Shown here: positions 29,688 through 43,048 of the stretch, piece after piece
Layout of the letters: each line of letters begins with the position of its first letter
Position numbering within the stretch: position 1 is the stretch's first letter
From: Hanleya hanleyi
Taxonomy: Eukaryota > Mollusca > Polyplacophora > Lepidopleurida > Hanleyidae
Assembly (NCBI GenBank): GCA_036873755.1
Contig: JAVTVY010020526.1
Location: forward strand, 1-64,000
Reading direction: 5' to 3'
Length of the DNA stretch: 64,000 bases
Translations under genes and position numbers: made by a program
The notes under the pieces: generated by a model
Told to the model about the DNA's origin: nothing
Seen by the model: only the letters and a program-made list of their open reading frames with translations
Database searches by the model: none

Positions 29688-30110
29688 TAATAAATGTGGT
29701 ACACGTAAAGCATTGTGGTCATAAAGAAAAGCGATCAAATTTCTTCTTCTATCACTGTACTCTTCACAATTTAAAAGGAATCGATTTTCATTCTCGACCA
29801 CACTCGACCATACAAAATGAACAGAATCTCTGTTGTGGGGTATCCCCCTGTACTCAATGGCTCAACGGTTTCAATGGCTAATTACAACACATATAAGGGA
29901 AGTGGGAAGAGGTGACGACATACTGACAGAGCTACATAACTTCACAGTATAGTCTTCTGATTAACCTATTCTAAAGCACATACCAAGAATCTAACGATTC
30001 GTGATATGTGTTGTATCTCAGGCACGCTTTTATTGTACCTGTTCACCACCAATTTATTGCTGTCTTTATAAGTGCCTCCAAACGGATTGTACTTCCACCA
30101 AGACACGGGC
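29688..30110. other. No gene recognised
   Basis: Short non-coding interval between two repeats. Confidence 0.4.
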
Positions 30111-30570
30111 CGATTTCATAAAACCTCACTTGAGACAATTTTCACACTTGAAAGTTCAAGTGCACTTGGAAAGATCCCTTTACTTCAGTTTTTGCTTTTC
30201 ATGAAAGAACCTGAAATCGTACTTGACTTGAGTGTAGTTGGACCGCCCTTGAAAACCGCACTTGAAATAAAAACGTACTTGAAATGACCAAAATGAAGGG
30301 ATATAGCGTCGAAAAATAGGTTTTTTTTAATGTGTACATGCATCATAATGCACGTATGGGTATTGTTCTTCATCTGTGGGGGGTGGGGGTACAACTTCAT
30401 TTTTCTGTTTGGGGCACCATTTTCACCAAACCACACAAAAGAGTTCCAACATCACTTGACCAAGTGCTGTGTAAAACGTTTGGTGAAACACAACTTAAGA
30501 ATTTTTTTAGGTGCACTTGGTCAAAAATCACCCTTGAAATATTCAAGTCAAGTGAGGTTTCATGAAATCG
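30111..30570. mobile_element. Small inverted-repeat transposon (MITE candidate)
   Basis: The left end cgatttcataaaacctcact then tga and the right end tcaagtgaggtttcatgaaa then tcg are inverted repeats of 23 bases with one difference. Between them short palindromes of the form aagtgcacttg recur (30,160; 30,513). The 460-bp length and lack of coding sequence fit a non-autonomous element. Confidence 0.6.
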
Positions 30571-30779
30571 ACCTCTGGAATTGGACTGAATAGAGAGCTT
30601 TGTGATTTTGGAAGAACGGTTTTTTCCACACAACAAAGTCTAGCTTCAACTGAGTTCGTCTAACAAAATTTGCCCAAAACCCAGATTTGCAAATGAATAG
30701 CAATGACAATTGCTGTTGATAAGCTTTAAACATGAAGCTAGTGGGCTCAGTCTCCGTAACTATGTAAAACCAATACTTT

Positions 30780-31345
30780 ATTATTTGCGTTATTGCATTG
30801 ATACAATGAGGGTATATCTTCTCAGCACTGCCAGCACTGCAGTTTTTATAGCCTTGCTCTGTATCCCAAGTATATTCTTACACAATTTTACATGTGTTTT
30901 CTCAAACTTAAGTGTACCTTTTAGGCATCTAGAAAATAAATCTGACAAGTTGTCATATGAGAGTGAGTGTCTCAACCATATATCACTGTTATACAACATG
31001 ATTGGTGTAATCGAAGAGTTAAACAGTTGCAGTGCTCTGTTTGGTAATAATCCATCCAAATCTAGTGATCACCTTATGGCAAAAATGGCTTTTTGGCTCT
31101 TTGTGTCAGATTGTCCTGTTCTACATTAAAATTTTCATTTGCATGAATAACCAATCCAAGGTAGTTATATTATGACACGCATTCTACTACTTGGTTATCA
31201 ACAGTGACAATTGGCATTGACATTTTACCTTATTTTGAGAAAACAATATATTTTGTCGAGGCTGCTAATTGGTATTGTTTGCCCTCAGAAGTTGTGAAAA
31301 ATAATACAATATCATCACCATAAAGAAGGCAGTTCACATATAGAC
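30780..31345 (-). pseudogene. Non-LTR retrotransposon fragment (RT end and C-terminus)
   Basis: Read on the minus strand, the fragment begins near the catalytic motif LLYGDDIVLF (about 31,318). It continues through a VVE-type strand and the ANENFNVEQDNLTQRAKKA segment, then the 89-residue frame at 30,790-31,059 with ALQLFNSSITPIMLYNSDIW and ILGIQSKA. This order is typical of the end of the reverse transcriptase and the C-terminal region of Jockey/CR1/RTE-type elements. Stops at several points show decay, and the 5' part is absent. Confidence 0.65.
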
Positions 31346-31849
31346 GACACGAAATGATATTACAGTGCAAGTAAAATACACAGCTAAGTCAGCACACGTA
31401 AATTGAACGGCCAAGATGCAAATGTCTGTCACAAATATGACAAATAATAAGCAGCACGATGCAGGTAAACAAACAAGAATCACGCAATGGCACTGGACTC
31501 AAAATGACAGCACAACTGAACAAACACCTTCAACGTTCACAGCCTAGTAAATCTACATAATACAAGTATGTTGCAACATGAATAACGTGGTGGTGCATCG
31601 ATTGATGACAACGCACTCTGCCAAGAAACGGGATTGGTATTAGATCATGGACTATGATATATATTATATTATTTAATTCTTTTTCATGAGGCAACAGAAC
31701 CATTCTTGGTTAAGCCTCTGGTAGTAGTTTGCCAACTTTGAGCGGCCAGTTCACAAATATAGCAAGAGGCAGAGGTTTTTTTGAAACGTAACTGCTCATT
31801 GCTTACATTGATTAAGTGAATATTTTGATAGACAAAACAATAGATATCC
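31346..31849. other. No gene recognised
   Basis: AT-rich sequence between two retrotransposon relics. Confidence 0.4.
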
Positions 31850-34540
31850 CCTCAACGGAAGTACAGGAATGGATAAGTAATGAACTTTTTTTAGATATAT
31901 TATTTAATGAAAATACGAGGTAATTCAGTCAAATGTTCTCCCATCAAGAAAAAGGAGGAATCAACAAAAAATGATTTGTAGGCAAAAATAACAACATTAG
32001 AAGTCGAATTAGCAGATAATTTCACTAAAATACACGGATTAACAGAGGCGAAAGGGATTTACAAGAGATAAGATACAACGGGTAATTGCGAGATCAAAGG
32101 TACAATGGATGAATGAGGGGGCAGAAGCCAACAAAACGTTTTCTTGGAATAGAGAAACACAACTTTACTAATAAACTTATTACAAACTTAACTACAGCAA
32201 CAGGGAAGAATATATATAAATTGGAGCGATATGCAAGAGGTGGGGAAATTTGACGACGTCTGGCGATTAAAAAAGCAACCGTATGACTACAGGAAAGCTT
32301 CCCTCGGCACCTTACATTGAGACCAGAGAACACGGTGGATTCTCGGAAAACGGTGGATTCTCGGAAAACGGTGGATTCTCGGACGTAGTCTTAGTATCCC
32401 AGCCGCGCTTTTATTGTAACTGTTCAGAGGAGATATTACTTAGTTAGACAAACAAAGAAATCATTACAGTAAACTTTATTCAGAAAAGACTGATGAAGGA
32501 AAGATATATGAATATTTAACAGACACTCTGTTAAAGGGGCTGTCGGCCGCAGAGCCAGAACAAAAAAAAGGACAAATAAAGTATAAAAAATCTTGCACAA
32601 GCTTTGAAAAAAATCCACAAAAATAACAAAAGTCCAGGCCTTGACGCTTATCCGAGAGAGTTTTGCATTGAAGTCAGCCAACGAACGTTTTGATAAGGGA
32701 GAACTATCAATAGCACAGAGGCAAGGTGCAATTACTTGCCTGTCAAAACCAAATAAACCTAGAAATAACTTGAAAAAAACAACTGGACACCGATTTCTCT
32801 CCTCAACGCAGGATATAAATTAATACCGTCGTGTATAGCTCAGAGATTAAAAAAAAACAAATAACAAACTTATCCATGAGGACCCCAAAGGAGATCATCC
32901 CAGTCCGCTCAATCGCAGAGAATGTGAGGCTATTATACGATGTGATGTTTGAAACAAAACTGATGAGCCTCCTGATCTCTCGCTATCGGATAGATTTCGA
33001 AAAAGCCTTTGACTCAGTATTCGTGGGATTTCATGAATGGGGTTATTAAACAATTCAATTTCGGACAATTCATTCGAAAATGGCTGAACTCTTTTACAAA
33101 AACATTCAGAGCTGTATTGTTCAAAATCGCCACTTATTACCCTTCTTCGACATAACAATAGGTTGTAGACGAGTGATCCCATATCATCATATTAGTTTTT
33201 ACTCTGTGCAGATGTTCTAGGGAATTAGGATTAGAGACAACGCAGGTATCATTAGAATCCGGATAAACAATACCCAATACAAAATTAACCAATACGCAGA
33301 TGATACTCAGCTAATCCTTGACGGTTCGGAAGAATCCCTAAGACAGAGACGTTTACGAACATTCTGGTTTGGAAATCAATATTGAAAAGGCAAATGCAAT
33401 GTGAATCGGCTCCCTGAGTGGTACAAAGATTAACATCTGTCAAGAAATTAAACTATCCTCGTATAATGAATTAACAATATTAAGGTAGTCCGCTGGTGAT
33501 ATTTATATGATTTTTTCGTGAATATGCTTCAAAACCAGGGCTATAACCTATGCTTTCTGGGTTATCAAATGGAGCATGGGTCAGTCCATTTAACAGTGTC
33601 TGTAGCTGAAAAACGCCAACGAGCCTATATTTTTTTCTTTGTTTTTCCGCATATTGCACAACTATGAATGCAGCAATATACATTGTTCAAAAAGTTAATT
33701 ACATGATTTGCCACAAGCGGACATCCTTAAGTCCAGCTCTATAAGATTTTCTTGATACATGGAAAATTAATTATATTTCGAAGTTAAACAACCTTAAAAA
33801 AGAGCTCAGCAGCCTTAAAAGAGAACCGGCCTGGTCAAAGCTTGTACATCTCTTCACTTCCCCACCAAATCTTCCAGACAGCGATATAATTAACGGCTTG
33901 AATTCCATTCTCTTCCAGTTCATATGGAATCGGCTCGCGGATACGATAAAAGTTATGAACCAAGACTACAAAAACGACGGATTGAGAATGACTAATCTGA
34001 AATACTTTATACAATCATTGAAGTCTTCTTGGATCCAGAAACTGATTCCATAATGTGGCAAATGGCCAAATATCATAGATGGAGAATACTATGAGAAGAT
34101 GTGTTCTCATGGACCAGAACATCTTAAAGTAGTCATAAGAAATATCGAAAAACATTTCTGGAAAGTTACTTTTCAGTCGCGGTACAATGTCCAACGAGCT
34201 ATGGAAGCAAATAGTACGTTACATATATATAACGAACCTCTGCGGTACAATTGTAACTTCCGTGATTCAAACCTATTCATAGAGAACTGGTATAATCACG
34301 GTATTATATAGAGACCTAATCAGGAAAGATAGCAGAGAGATGAACTTCCCTAACTTTAAGACAGCCTACGGCATAAAGGAAACCTCTCTAGATTACATAA
34401 ACTTAGTACACTCCATACCCCGACAATGGAAACAAATTATTATTATTATTCCTCAATTAAGGAAACAAGCCCCCTATATCGTAATACATGGAACTACTGG
34501 TAGGGCGTGTCTTTTCGTACTGTCGTGTTACTGACAAAGT
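31850..34540 (+). pseudogene. L1/Tx1-like non-LTR retrotransposon relic
   Basis: Scattered plus-strand fragments in changing frames follow the order of an L1-type ORF2. They include a pre-RT stretch near 31,860-32,100, an NNKSPGLDAYPREF-type motif at about 32,620-32,665, an RT stretch at 32,850-33,050 with SIAENVRLLYDVMFETK and DFEKAFDSV, a YADDTQLIL motif at about 33,294-33,320, and C-terminal blocks around 33,830-34,470 such as LFQFIWNR and GLRMTNL. Many stops and frame changes show long decay. At 32,330-32,388 an 18-bp unit, ggtggattctcggaaaac, is repeated three times. The endonuclease domain is not seen. Confidence 0.7.
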
Positions 34541-35332
34541 AAAAATCGCTCCACACCTGTCTAGTCTACACGAGTGTGTTCCACACAGTTTCTTATGTGT
34601 ACTATTAATTTCGCGGCCTCGTAATACATAGCGTCTTGATTGTTTTTTCCCCTAATGGCTGGAACAGCATATATCACAATTGGCTCTTCTCACACACATG
34701 GTATATCGAACTGCTATGTTCGTTTATTCATAGTTCGAATTTAAAGCTAAATGGTTTCATTATTTTTTCCCCATGAGCGCTCTCATAAATCTCCACTAAA
34801 GTGGATGATGTTGCCATGTGTATCAAACATCTCCTGTGAATAGGACCATGAGTTTACCATGGACCCGAGCCGAGGTCATTAGTAAAAGAATGATATTCTT
34901 CCTAATCCTGTTTCGTGGCATATGTATGAGTAAATAGTTTTCAATCAAATTGAAACCTTGGTTTTCCGACAGTATTCAACCTTGATATTATTCACTGATA
35001 TATATAGTAGTATTTACTATCGAAAAGGCAACTGATTCCATGTATTCATGGCGCGATCATTGAAGCTGTTCTATATTGTTTAATTGTTTAAAATTGTACT
35101 ATGCTATTATCGATTATTCATTTAATAGATATTAGTCGGGTAGGTGACCAAACAAGCATGTCAGCGGTCGACATATCTTGGTCTATAGAAGACGTCGCAT
35201 GTCTAAATACGTCACCTCTTCATGTTGTATATTTGTACATATGTTAAACCTGTCATATATTTCTTTGTTCAATAATTAATCCTGCATGTATTGTGATTCT
35301 AGGTCAGTCCGCTTTCACCCGTTCACTTCGAT
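34541..35332. other. No gene recognised
   Basis: Non-coding interval before the retrotransposon; part of it (35,290-35,332) may be its 5' untranslated region. Confidence 0.4.
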
Positions 35333-38300
35333 ATGGAAGATAACGAACCCTCCGAGGAGAATGTTCCACTCGTGAATTTTGCATCATTCCTTCCATTCTT
35401 CAACGAACAGATTCCAGAACAAAGTAATCATTCCCCACCATCGCATTCTGCAATCAATCTAGAATTTATCCAAAATATGTGTTCCAATCCTTTTGAATTA
35501 AATGACATTGATCATAGTAAAGCTGTTACAGACGATAATGACCTTGAAATTGCTCACTGGAATAATATTAATAGTCATCAATCCAAATATTTCACTGATA
35601 CCACATTTATCGAGGAAACAACTAACAATACTCAACAGTCACTATCATTTTTACACATGGACGTGAGAAACCTCAAGAAACATTTCTCCGAAATTACAGG
35701 ATCCATACATAATCTTAAATACCAATTCTCGGTCTTGAGTTTCTCGGAAAGCTGGTTGAATCCCTCAAATGAGGCACTGTTTGAAATACCTGGTTATCCG
35801 CCCTTCCCATCCTTTCGAAGCAGGAAAAGAGGAGGCGGACTAATTTTCCACGTCAATGAGAATATAAAATCCTGTGCGATAAGTGAAGACCTCTCATACC
35901 TGGATGAGGACGGCGAATATGAGTCTCTCTTCTTGGAATTGGTTTTTGGTGAAATAAATTATCTTGTGGGAATATTCTATCGACCACCTGGCAAAAATGT
36001 AAGTAACTTCAATCGATATCTAACTGACATCCTTAGCACCACAGCCATTGGAAAAAATAACTGTATCCTGATGGGTGACTTCAACATTGATCTTTTTTAA
36101 ACCGACCGCCATGCACCCTCTAAGGAATTTCTTGATATCATGAAATCACACTATTTTCCCCCGCAAATTACTAAACCTACCAGAGTTCGATCCCATTCAT
36201 CAACACTTATAGATAATATATTTATCAACTTCCACGAGGAAAACCTTTTCTCATGTATCTTTTTAACGGATATTACTGACCATTTTCCAATCTATCACAT
36301 CTTGAAATCTGAGTCGAGCTGTAAAAAGCCAGAACAGGAAATAACTTACCGCAGAATTACACCGGAACAAAAAGACCGATTTACGCAAAGAACGAAAGAG
36401 ACGGACTGGACCGATATTGATCACGATTGTAATGATCCAAACATAGCTCTTGATAGATTCCTTACAAAATTTAACGTGATATATAACGATTGTTTTCCAT
36501 TAGTAACTTGCAAATTATCTAAGAAGAAAATCATTAAACCCTGGATTACATATAGTATTTTGACCTCCATTCACGAAAAAACGTGGATTCCTCGTCTCCC
36601 AGGATGAACTTATACATGGACAATATAGAACCTACAGAAACAAATTAAATCATATACCATTCCCATATCAAAAATGCAATATTTCGAACAAAAATTTAAT
36701 GAAGGTAACCAAGGTATCAAAGGCACGTGGAAAACACTGAATCACCTCCTGAATCGAAAGAAATCCACAAAAACATCGAAATGTTTTAACGTAAAAGGCG
36801 AGGAAATCACTGACAACCAGACTATTGCAACCATTTTTAACGAGTATTTCAGTACCGTCGCTTCAAATCTTGATTCCCAAATCCGTAACACAGGGTTAAA
36901 CTTCAATGACTACCTTGGTCCCCCTGTTACGGATAAATTTCAATTTTCAGTCGTAGCTCACGAAGATGCTCAGCAAACCATAATGAATCTGAAGCCGGCC
37001 TCACCTGGTTTTGATGGTATTCGGATGTCCTTAGTTAAACTGGTTTCCAACTTTATTTCTAAGCCCCTGTCTTCTATTATGAACCTATCCTTTACCTCTG
37101 GAATAGTCCCGGATTTGCATAAATCTGCTAAGGTAACACCGATATTTAAATCGGATGACGCCACTGCTGTTTCTAACTATAGACCAATATCTGTCTTGCC
37201 CTGCTTCAGTAAAATACTAGAGAAACTTGCTGTTACTAAGATGATTGATTTCCTGGAAGCAAATAAAGTTATCTCCAGAGACCAGTATGGATTTCGAGCA
37301 AACCACTCCACATCTTTAGCTTCATGTTCTTTATTTGATACACTTGTTTCTGCTATAGAATCCAAACAGTACAGTATGGTCTCATTTTTAGACCTATCCA
37401 AGGCGTTTGAGACCGTCAATCAGGAAATCTTACTTTCTAAGTTAGAACACCATGGTTTCCGAGGCTTCTCGAATAATTGGTTTCGCAGTTATCTGACTGA
37501 TAGACTACAAACGGTGGTACACAATGACACCCATTCTAACCCTATGCAGGGTACCCTAAGGTTCAATTCTTGAACCAATTCTCTTCCTCCTTTATATAAA
37601 TGACATTAGCACTGCCACTAATATGCTCAAAATTATTCTCTGTGCTGATGATACCAGTGTTGTGTTTTCCTCTGAAGACGTCTCTGAAGTCATCAATATT
37701 ATGTCACAGGAACTAGAGAAGCTACACAACTGGTTCTGTTGTAATCGTTTATCACTCAGTATTAAGAAACCAAATATATGCTAGTCAGACCTAATAGCAA
37801 TAACCGATCAATTAATACACCACACCTTCTTATATCAGGAACAGAAATGTTTATGTTTATTTAGAAGAAGGTCCCACGGGAACATCGTTGGTCGATGTAT
37901 TAGGTACAAGTAAATTAATATATGCATATATATAATATTACTGATTGTACTTCATGGTGCTCATATATGTATGATTTACATATAATTGTAGTGCTAATGT
38001 AAATGTATGTGATCGCGATATGTCTAACTAATGTCTCACTTAATGTATGAAATGTAGGGGGGGGGGATAATTTCCGGGGGGAAAAATTCCTAGGGGGGGA
38101 CTATTGCCGTGGGGGATCTTTCCAGGGGGAACTTTTTCGGGGGGAACTTTTCCGTTCCCTGTATTGCACGTGTGTTTTAAAACAGAGATACTTAACAAAT
38201 TTCCGTTGTACACGTTCTAAAGATTCAATGTGTGTTTTTTGCCAGGGATTCCACACAACCGAGCAATATTCTAAACGATTGCGTACAAGGGTAAAATACA

Positions 38301-39620
38301 GATTCTTAAAAGTATTGGCTTGTGTAAAATTAGCACTGTTTCGTTTCATAAAACCCAGCATTCTAAAAGACTTACTTACAACATTGCTGATATGGTCACA
38401 AAAATTAAGATTTGACCTTAGTAAAACACTCAAGTCATTCACTTTGTTTGCCCTTGGAAGGATAGTTTCTGATACTGAATAGTCAAACATAATAGTAGAT
38501 CTCTTATTGGTGAATGACACAATTAAACGCTTTAATATATGCAAGTCTAGTTTCCACTGGCGACACCATAAAGTCATTCGGTGCATATCTTCTTGGAGTT
38601 TAATGCAGTCAGTGATAGTTTTTATGGGTCTATAAATCTTGGCGTCGTCAGCATAAAGTAGGCACTTAGAGTTCAAACAGACACTAAAAAACAGAAATAG
38701 AACTTGTTCACCAGTTTAAAGTTTTAGGTGTTTTATTCAACGACCAATTGAACTGGAAATCACATATACATTACATCTGTAATAAGGGATATATATAGAA
38801 AGAAATATAGGGATTATCATCTACATCAAAAACTCGATAAATAAGAAAACATTATACATACTCTACTATTCATTGATATTTCCTTACTTGTCCTACTGTA
38901 ATATACTCTGGGGAAATACCTATGTCACTCACCCCCATCTCTTGCTTTTACTTCAGAAAAGCGCCATAAGGGTGATAACTTTATCAAAACAACTTGACCA
39001 CACATACCCATTATTTAAAAATTTAAAACTGTTACAATTACACAAATTAAATCTTTACCCCTGTCTTATAATCACCCACAAATTTATTCATCATCATGAA
39101 TTGCTACCAGAAAGTTTCCAGGATTATTTTATTAAACAAACCGTTGTTCACCACTACCAAAAACGAGGGCAACAATGTAATCTATACAGACATTTTTATA
39201 GATCTAATTTGTCATTTTATACACTTAAAACTACTGGACATCGGGATTGGAACGAACTGCCTCCTCCATTCAAAGCAATTAAATCAATATCATTATTCAA
39301 ATCTAAACTAAAAACATACCTGATCGAAAACTGACCTACATTACAATCTGTGCACAGATAATTATGTGTACATAGACCTTTTATGTGTATTCTTCCTTTT
39401 GTTCCTTATTTCGCCAATGAATGCTTATTATTTTCCTGTTTGCTTCACACCACGCAGGGATAGAACAAGCCCCAAGGGGTTTTAATCCCGGAAATTTAGA
39501 TCATCTGGCTAACTTATTCACTTTTCTTGAATTACAATGTCGTTTTATGTTAAAGCCACTGATATTAAGCTTATAATTTTTGATTCATTGGTGAATAAAA
39601 TTCAATTCAATTTAATTCAA
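35333..39620 (+). mobile_element. Non-LTR retrotransposon with APE endonuclease and RT, interrupted and decayed
   Basis: The plus strand gives an apurinic-type endonuclease from about 35,640: LSFLHMDVRNLKKHF, the FSESWL catalytic Glu, FYRPPG and GDFNID, with a stop at 36,098. It continues at 36,140-36,607. The reverse transcriptase runs from 36,674: NYRPISVLP, DQYGFR and FLDLSKAFE (catalytic Asp), with a frame change at about 37,560 and ADDTSVVF at about 37,636. An 850-bp insertion splits the C-terminus; the rest resumes at about 38,699 and ends at 39,334 with HRDWNELPPPFKAIKS. The 3' end is AT-rich (gaataaaattcaattcaatt, 39,592). The layout fits the Jockey/CR1 superfamily. It is not functional in this copy. 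Confidence 0.8.
37849..38698 (-). mobile_element. 5'-truncated second retrotransposon nested in the first
   Basis: The insertion is flanked by aacagaaat at 37,840-37,848 and 38,690-38,698, a 9-bp target duplication. On the minus strand it opens directly at the RT active site (KCLLYADDAKIY) and runs through the C-terminal domain (LGFMKRNSANF, LEYCSVVWNPW, ERVQRKFVKYL) to about 38,121. A poorly conserved 3' region with G-rich runs (38,057-38,150) follows, and it ends in a tail of ataaac repeats at 37,849-37,865 (minus strand). Truncation at the 5' end, a simple 3' tail and a target duplication are the marks of target-primed reverse transcription. Confidence 0.8.
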
Positions 39621-42001
39621 TAATAAAATAAAGCGATAGTACTATGATACGACATGGCAGATATCAGCCACCATAATTCGTCGAGTGTAACAGGGTTTCG
39701 ACATTTTGGCGGGAGATGTTTTTCGTGTAAAATTATTGCTGGGCTTAGGGGCAATATCAATGCAGAAAATAATAGGCTGGGGAAATATGAAAAGAGCATG
39801 AATACGCAGATGCTGCTCATCAAAGAAGATATTTATACGGCGAAACTATTAAATTCTAATCTGTGTATGAAAGCACTACTACGCATATTTCATAACTATT
39901 TTAAAACAGAAAAAGATATTGCAAATTTGAAAATGGATACTTTTTGACATTTTTCAGTACTATGTAAACAAAAAGTAAGAGTGAACGAGCATCAATGTAT
40001 TCTTCACAGAAATGTGGACTATAATAGTAAGATATAAAGCTTTATTTACATTATTATGAACGTAGGTGACTATGTTTAGAAAAATACATATACATGCCTA
40101 TGATTATTCGCTATTCTTTTTATTACGAAAGGCAGGGTGTGGCCTTAAGTGGTAAAGTAAATATATGTCAACGTGCAAGTGTATATGTAGGCGTGAATGT
40201 GTGTGTATTTAAATATGTGTGCTTTGTATGTTTGTATGTATGTAATAAATCTTTATCTTTATTAGATTTGTGTATATAAATGTTCAACTTCATCGTGGAC
40301 ATCAAAATGAAATAAAAATATTATATACAGGTACCGTATAAAAAAATCTATAGAATACAAGCCAGTTGTACTTCAGTAACTTAGGGGTGCATCCAATCTT
40401 TATAAATTAATATCGCATCAATGCTACCCAATCGTATATGTTGCTATGTAGTATCTTACTAATTTCAATTGAACTTGTTGTTCAGAGCGCCCAGCTCATG
40501 AATACTAAATAGTCTTATGATATCACGGCCCAATTTTAACCACTTTACTTGCAGTCTGGGAGAGGGGATAGGGTCAAGGTCTCTGTTTTAAACCAAGTTT
40601 AACGCCAGAGACCGGTTCATAATTCTACCCGCGTAATGTCGCCAACTTGGCGGGAGGGCGGCAACTTCAGAAGATTTTCCAAGAGCTTGGCGTGTGATTC
40701 GGCGTTGCCAACTAGAAAGCACTTACCATTATGTTCCCTACTTATGTTCCTTGGTTGCACTAGAAAAGGGTCTGAAAAGGGAAACCAATGAACAGGACAT
40801 TCTTATAATCACACCGGGTCAGTTTTGGCTAAAAGCATAGGAAGCATGTGACAATGCTGCAGGCCTATAATAGTAAGAGAAAGAGAGAAGGAATGAAACA
40901 AGATTCCAGCAAAACGGTCGAATAACCACTAATAAAGCCACCAAAAATTGACCCATACACTGTAAAAAGAGGAAACATGTTTAACGTTTCATTTTGAGAT
41001 GGTAACATGTTAGATGCTTCATAATGCTACATGTTTCGCCCTATTTTCCCCACAAAAACATGTCTCATAGACGTAACGATGCAACCATTTGAGGGTTGTG
41101 ACATGTTTCACTCGCGTTGCCGTCTCACTTTAACGGTCCGAAAGCTGTTTGAAGCATCAACGCTGAAACACGTGCAATGGAGTTGAAAGACGACATGTGT
41201 CAAGAAAAGTGGAGTACCAAAGGGATAGTGCTGTCTGTGCATGGAATGAGATACCAGGTCGTGTCCACACAGTTCTAGTCGTATCTCCGAAATGCATTAC
41301 GACAGAGACCTTTAGCAATTTGCAAACAAAGATATGAATACCACTGGCTTCCAGATATTTATTTCTGGTCTTTAGCGACCCGGAAGATATATGTCGGTAC
41401 TGTGCATTAATAGACTGAGCATTTTAATTGAATTATTTGCATAACAATTTAACTCAACCAGGACCAAGGGTATTTGAGGCCTGCCCAGGCGCCATTTCAT
41501 TCCACCCGTCTCCTTCCAGATATGTCTTTGCTCACTAAGATAGAAGTCTGAAACTTCTCACAACATAAACTCAACTAAAAAGTGTAAAAAAAAAACGAAA
41601 ACAAAAAAATAAATAAATAAATTTGCAATATGGCCGCTTCACAGTTACGTTATATTCCAAATTTTGTAAGATTTTCCCAGCCCAAATTTTGACTCTTCAC
41701 TGGAACCCTACATGGCCGACATTTTGAATTTAAGAGTATTCGCTCAAAACATATGGTCATATTACGACACACCAACAAAATGCATAGCAATGTTGCCAGA
41801 ATAAAAGTGACACTTATGGGGCACTAATGCAAGCAACACTGAAAAAACAACAACTGTGTTCTCCGTGTGATCAAAGCTACATCCAGTATTTTGAATTGTG
41901 AATGTGTAGCGCATCAGGAGATTTTTTTTAACAGAGTCAATACGATTGCATACGTCATTACAGCGTTGGACGGGATTCGGCCTTAGTGGCATATACACTC
42001 T
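39621..42001. other. No recognised gene; small unassigned frame at 39,654-39,947 (+)
   Basis: A 97-residue frame at 39,654-39,947 begins MADISHHNSSSVTGFRHFGG and has no family I know; it may be chance. The rest is AT-rich, with an A-rich run at 41,585-41,625. Confidence 0.35.
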
Positions 42002-42285
42002 TAGGAAAAAGGGTTCTAGGTAGAACCCTAAAGGGTTCTTCAGCTCATAGCTGTGGGAGAACCCTTTAGGGTTCTAAGTAGAACCCTTTTTGAAGAGTTC
42101 TAGGTAGAACCCTTTGGAAAGGGTTCTACGTAGAACCCTTTTTTATCAAATGGTTCTAGGTAGAACCCTTTTGAAAGGGTTCTATGTAGAACCCTTTTCT
42201 GTCATATGGTTCTAGGTAGAACCCTTTCACAAAGGTTCTAGGTAGAACCCTTTTTGGCATATGGGTCTAGGTAGAACACTTTGAA
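42002..42285. repeat. Array of palindromic GGTTCTAGGTAGAACC units
   Basis: About nine imperfect palindromes of the form aagggttctaggtagaaccc follow one another, spaced about 25-50 bases apart with short spacers such as tttttatcaaat and catatg. Each unit can form a hairpin of about 10 paired bases. The array is bounded by ctcttaggaaaaagg and by a final degenerate unit, gggtctaggtagaacac. Confidence 0.8.
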
Positions 42286-43048
42286 TGAAAGCATACACAC
42301 CTTTTTATAGTTGGGTTCAAGCTTTAATATATTACACCGAACTAATGCACAAAATATTGTTTGAAATTGAAAGCAAGGAGAATAATTTTTTCATGCATTC
42401 TAGTAGTCAAGGGCCAAATTCAGTAATATTCGTCAAGGTCTCCAATAATTTGAACGCTTCATAACACTAATGAAGTGCTAATTCCAAAACAATATTCCAT
42501 CCATGTACAACTCTAATTTGTTTTACACTGTCCAAAATTGTGCTCTTGAAGATGTTAGGAAAGAAAGTTCTGCACAATCGGAGATTTGGATTTTTATCTG
42601 AACGAGTTGAAAGGCAGTCTAAGGTGAATAATTTATTAGAGACCTTACCATACACATGCATAAATCTGAATTTTGCGTTGAAAGCTTTCTTGAATATTGC
42701 CTTAGAAATACATAGTTTGGGGTGTGATATCTCCATGACCCCAAGAATGATGAATAATTAAAAATACGACTGTTGATTTTGTTAGAGAAAAACATTTGTA
42801 TTTATTGTGATAGATCTGGTTCCATTCAAAAAGATAGGAGGAAAATCATGACCAGCAAATCTGATAAAAGAACTTTCACTTTCTCCTCAGACAAGTCCTC
42901 GCTCTCTGGTTACCACTGTTCAATATCATATTAAATGAGAATGTACATGCTGCTTTCAGAGTATTCAATATTATGCCTCACATCAACCATGCAGGTTAGT
43001 TTGACACAAAAAGTTTGAAATGTGTCCATTGTGAGGAGACCTGTCCAT
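42286..43048. other. No gene recognised; possible 3' region of the SAM-domain gene
   Basis: Minus-strand frames here (such as 42,467-42,736) match nothing I know. The position downstream of the last exon suggests untranslated or intergenic sequence. Confidence 0.3.

Noticed and set aside
42467..42736. 89-residue minus-strand frame as a further exon of the SAM-domain gene
   Set aside because: No splice signals or family segments were found, and it lies beyond the terminal exon.
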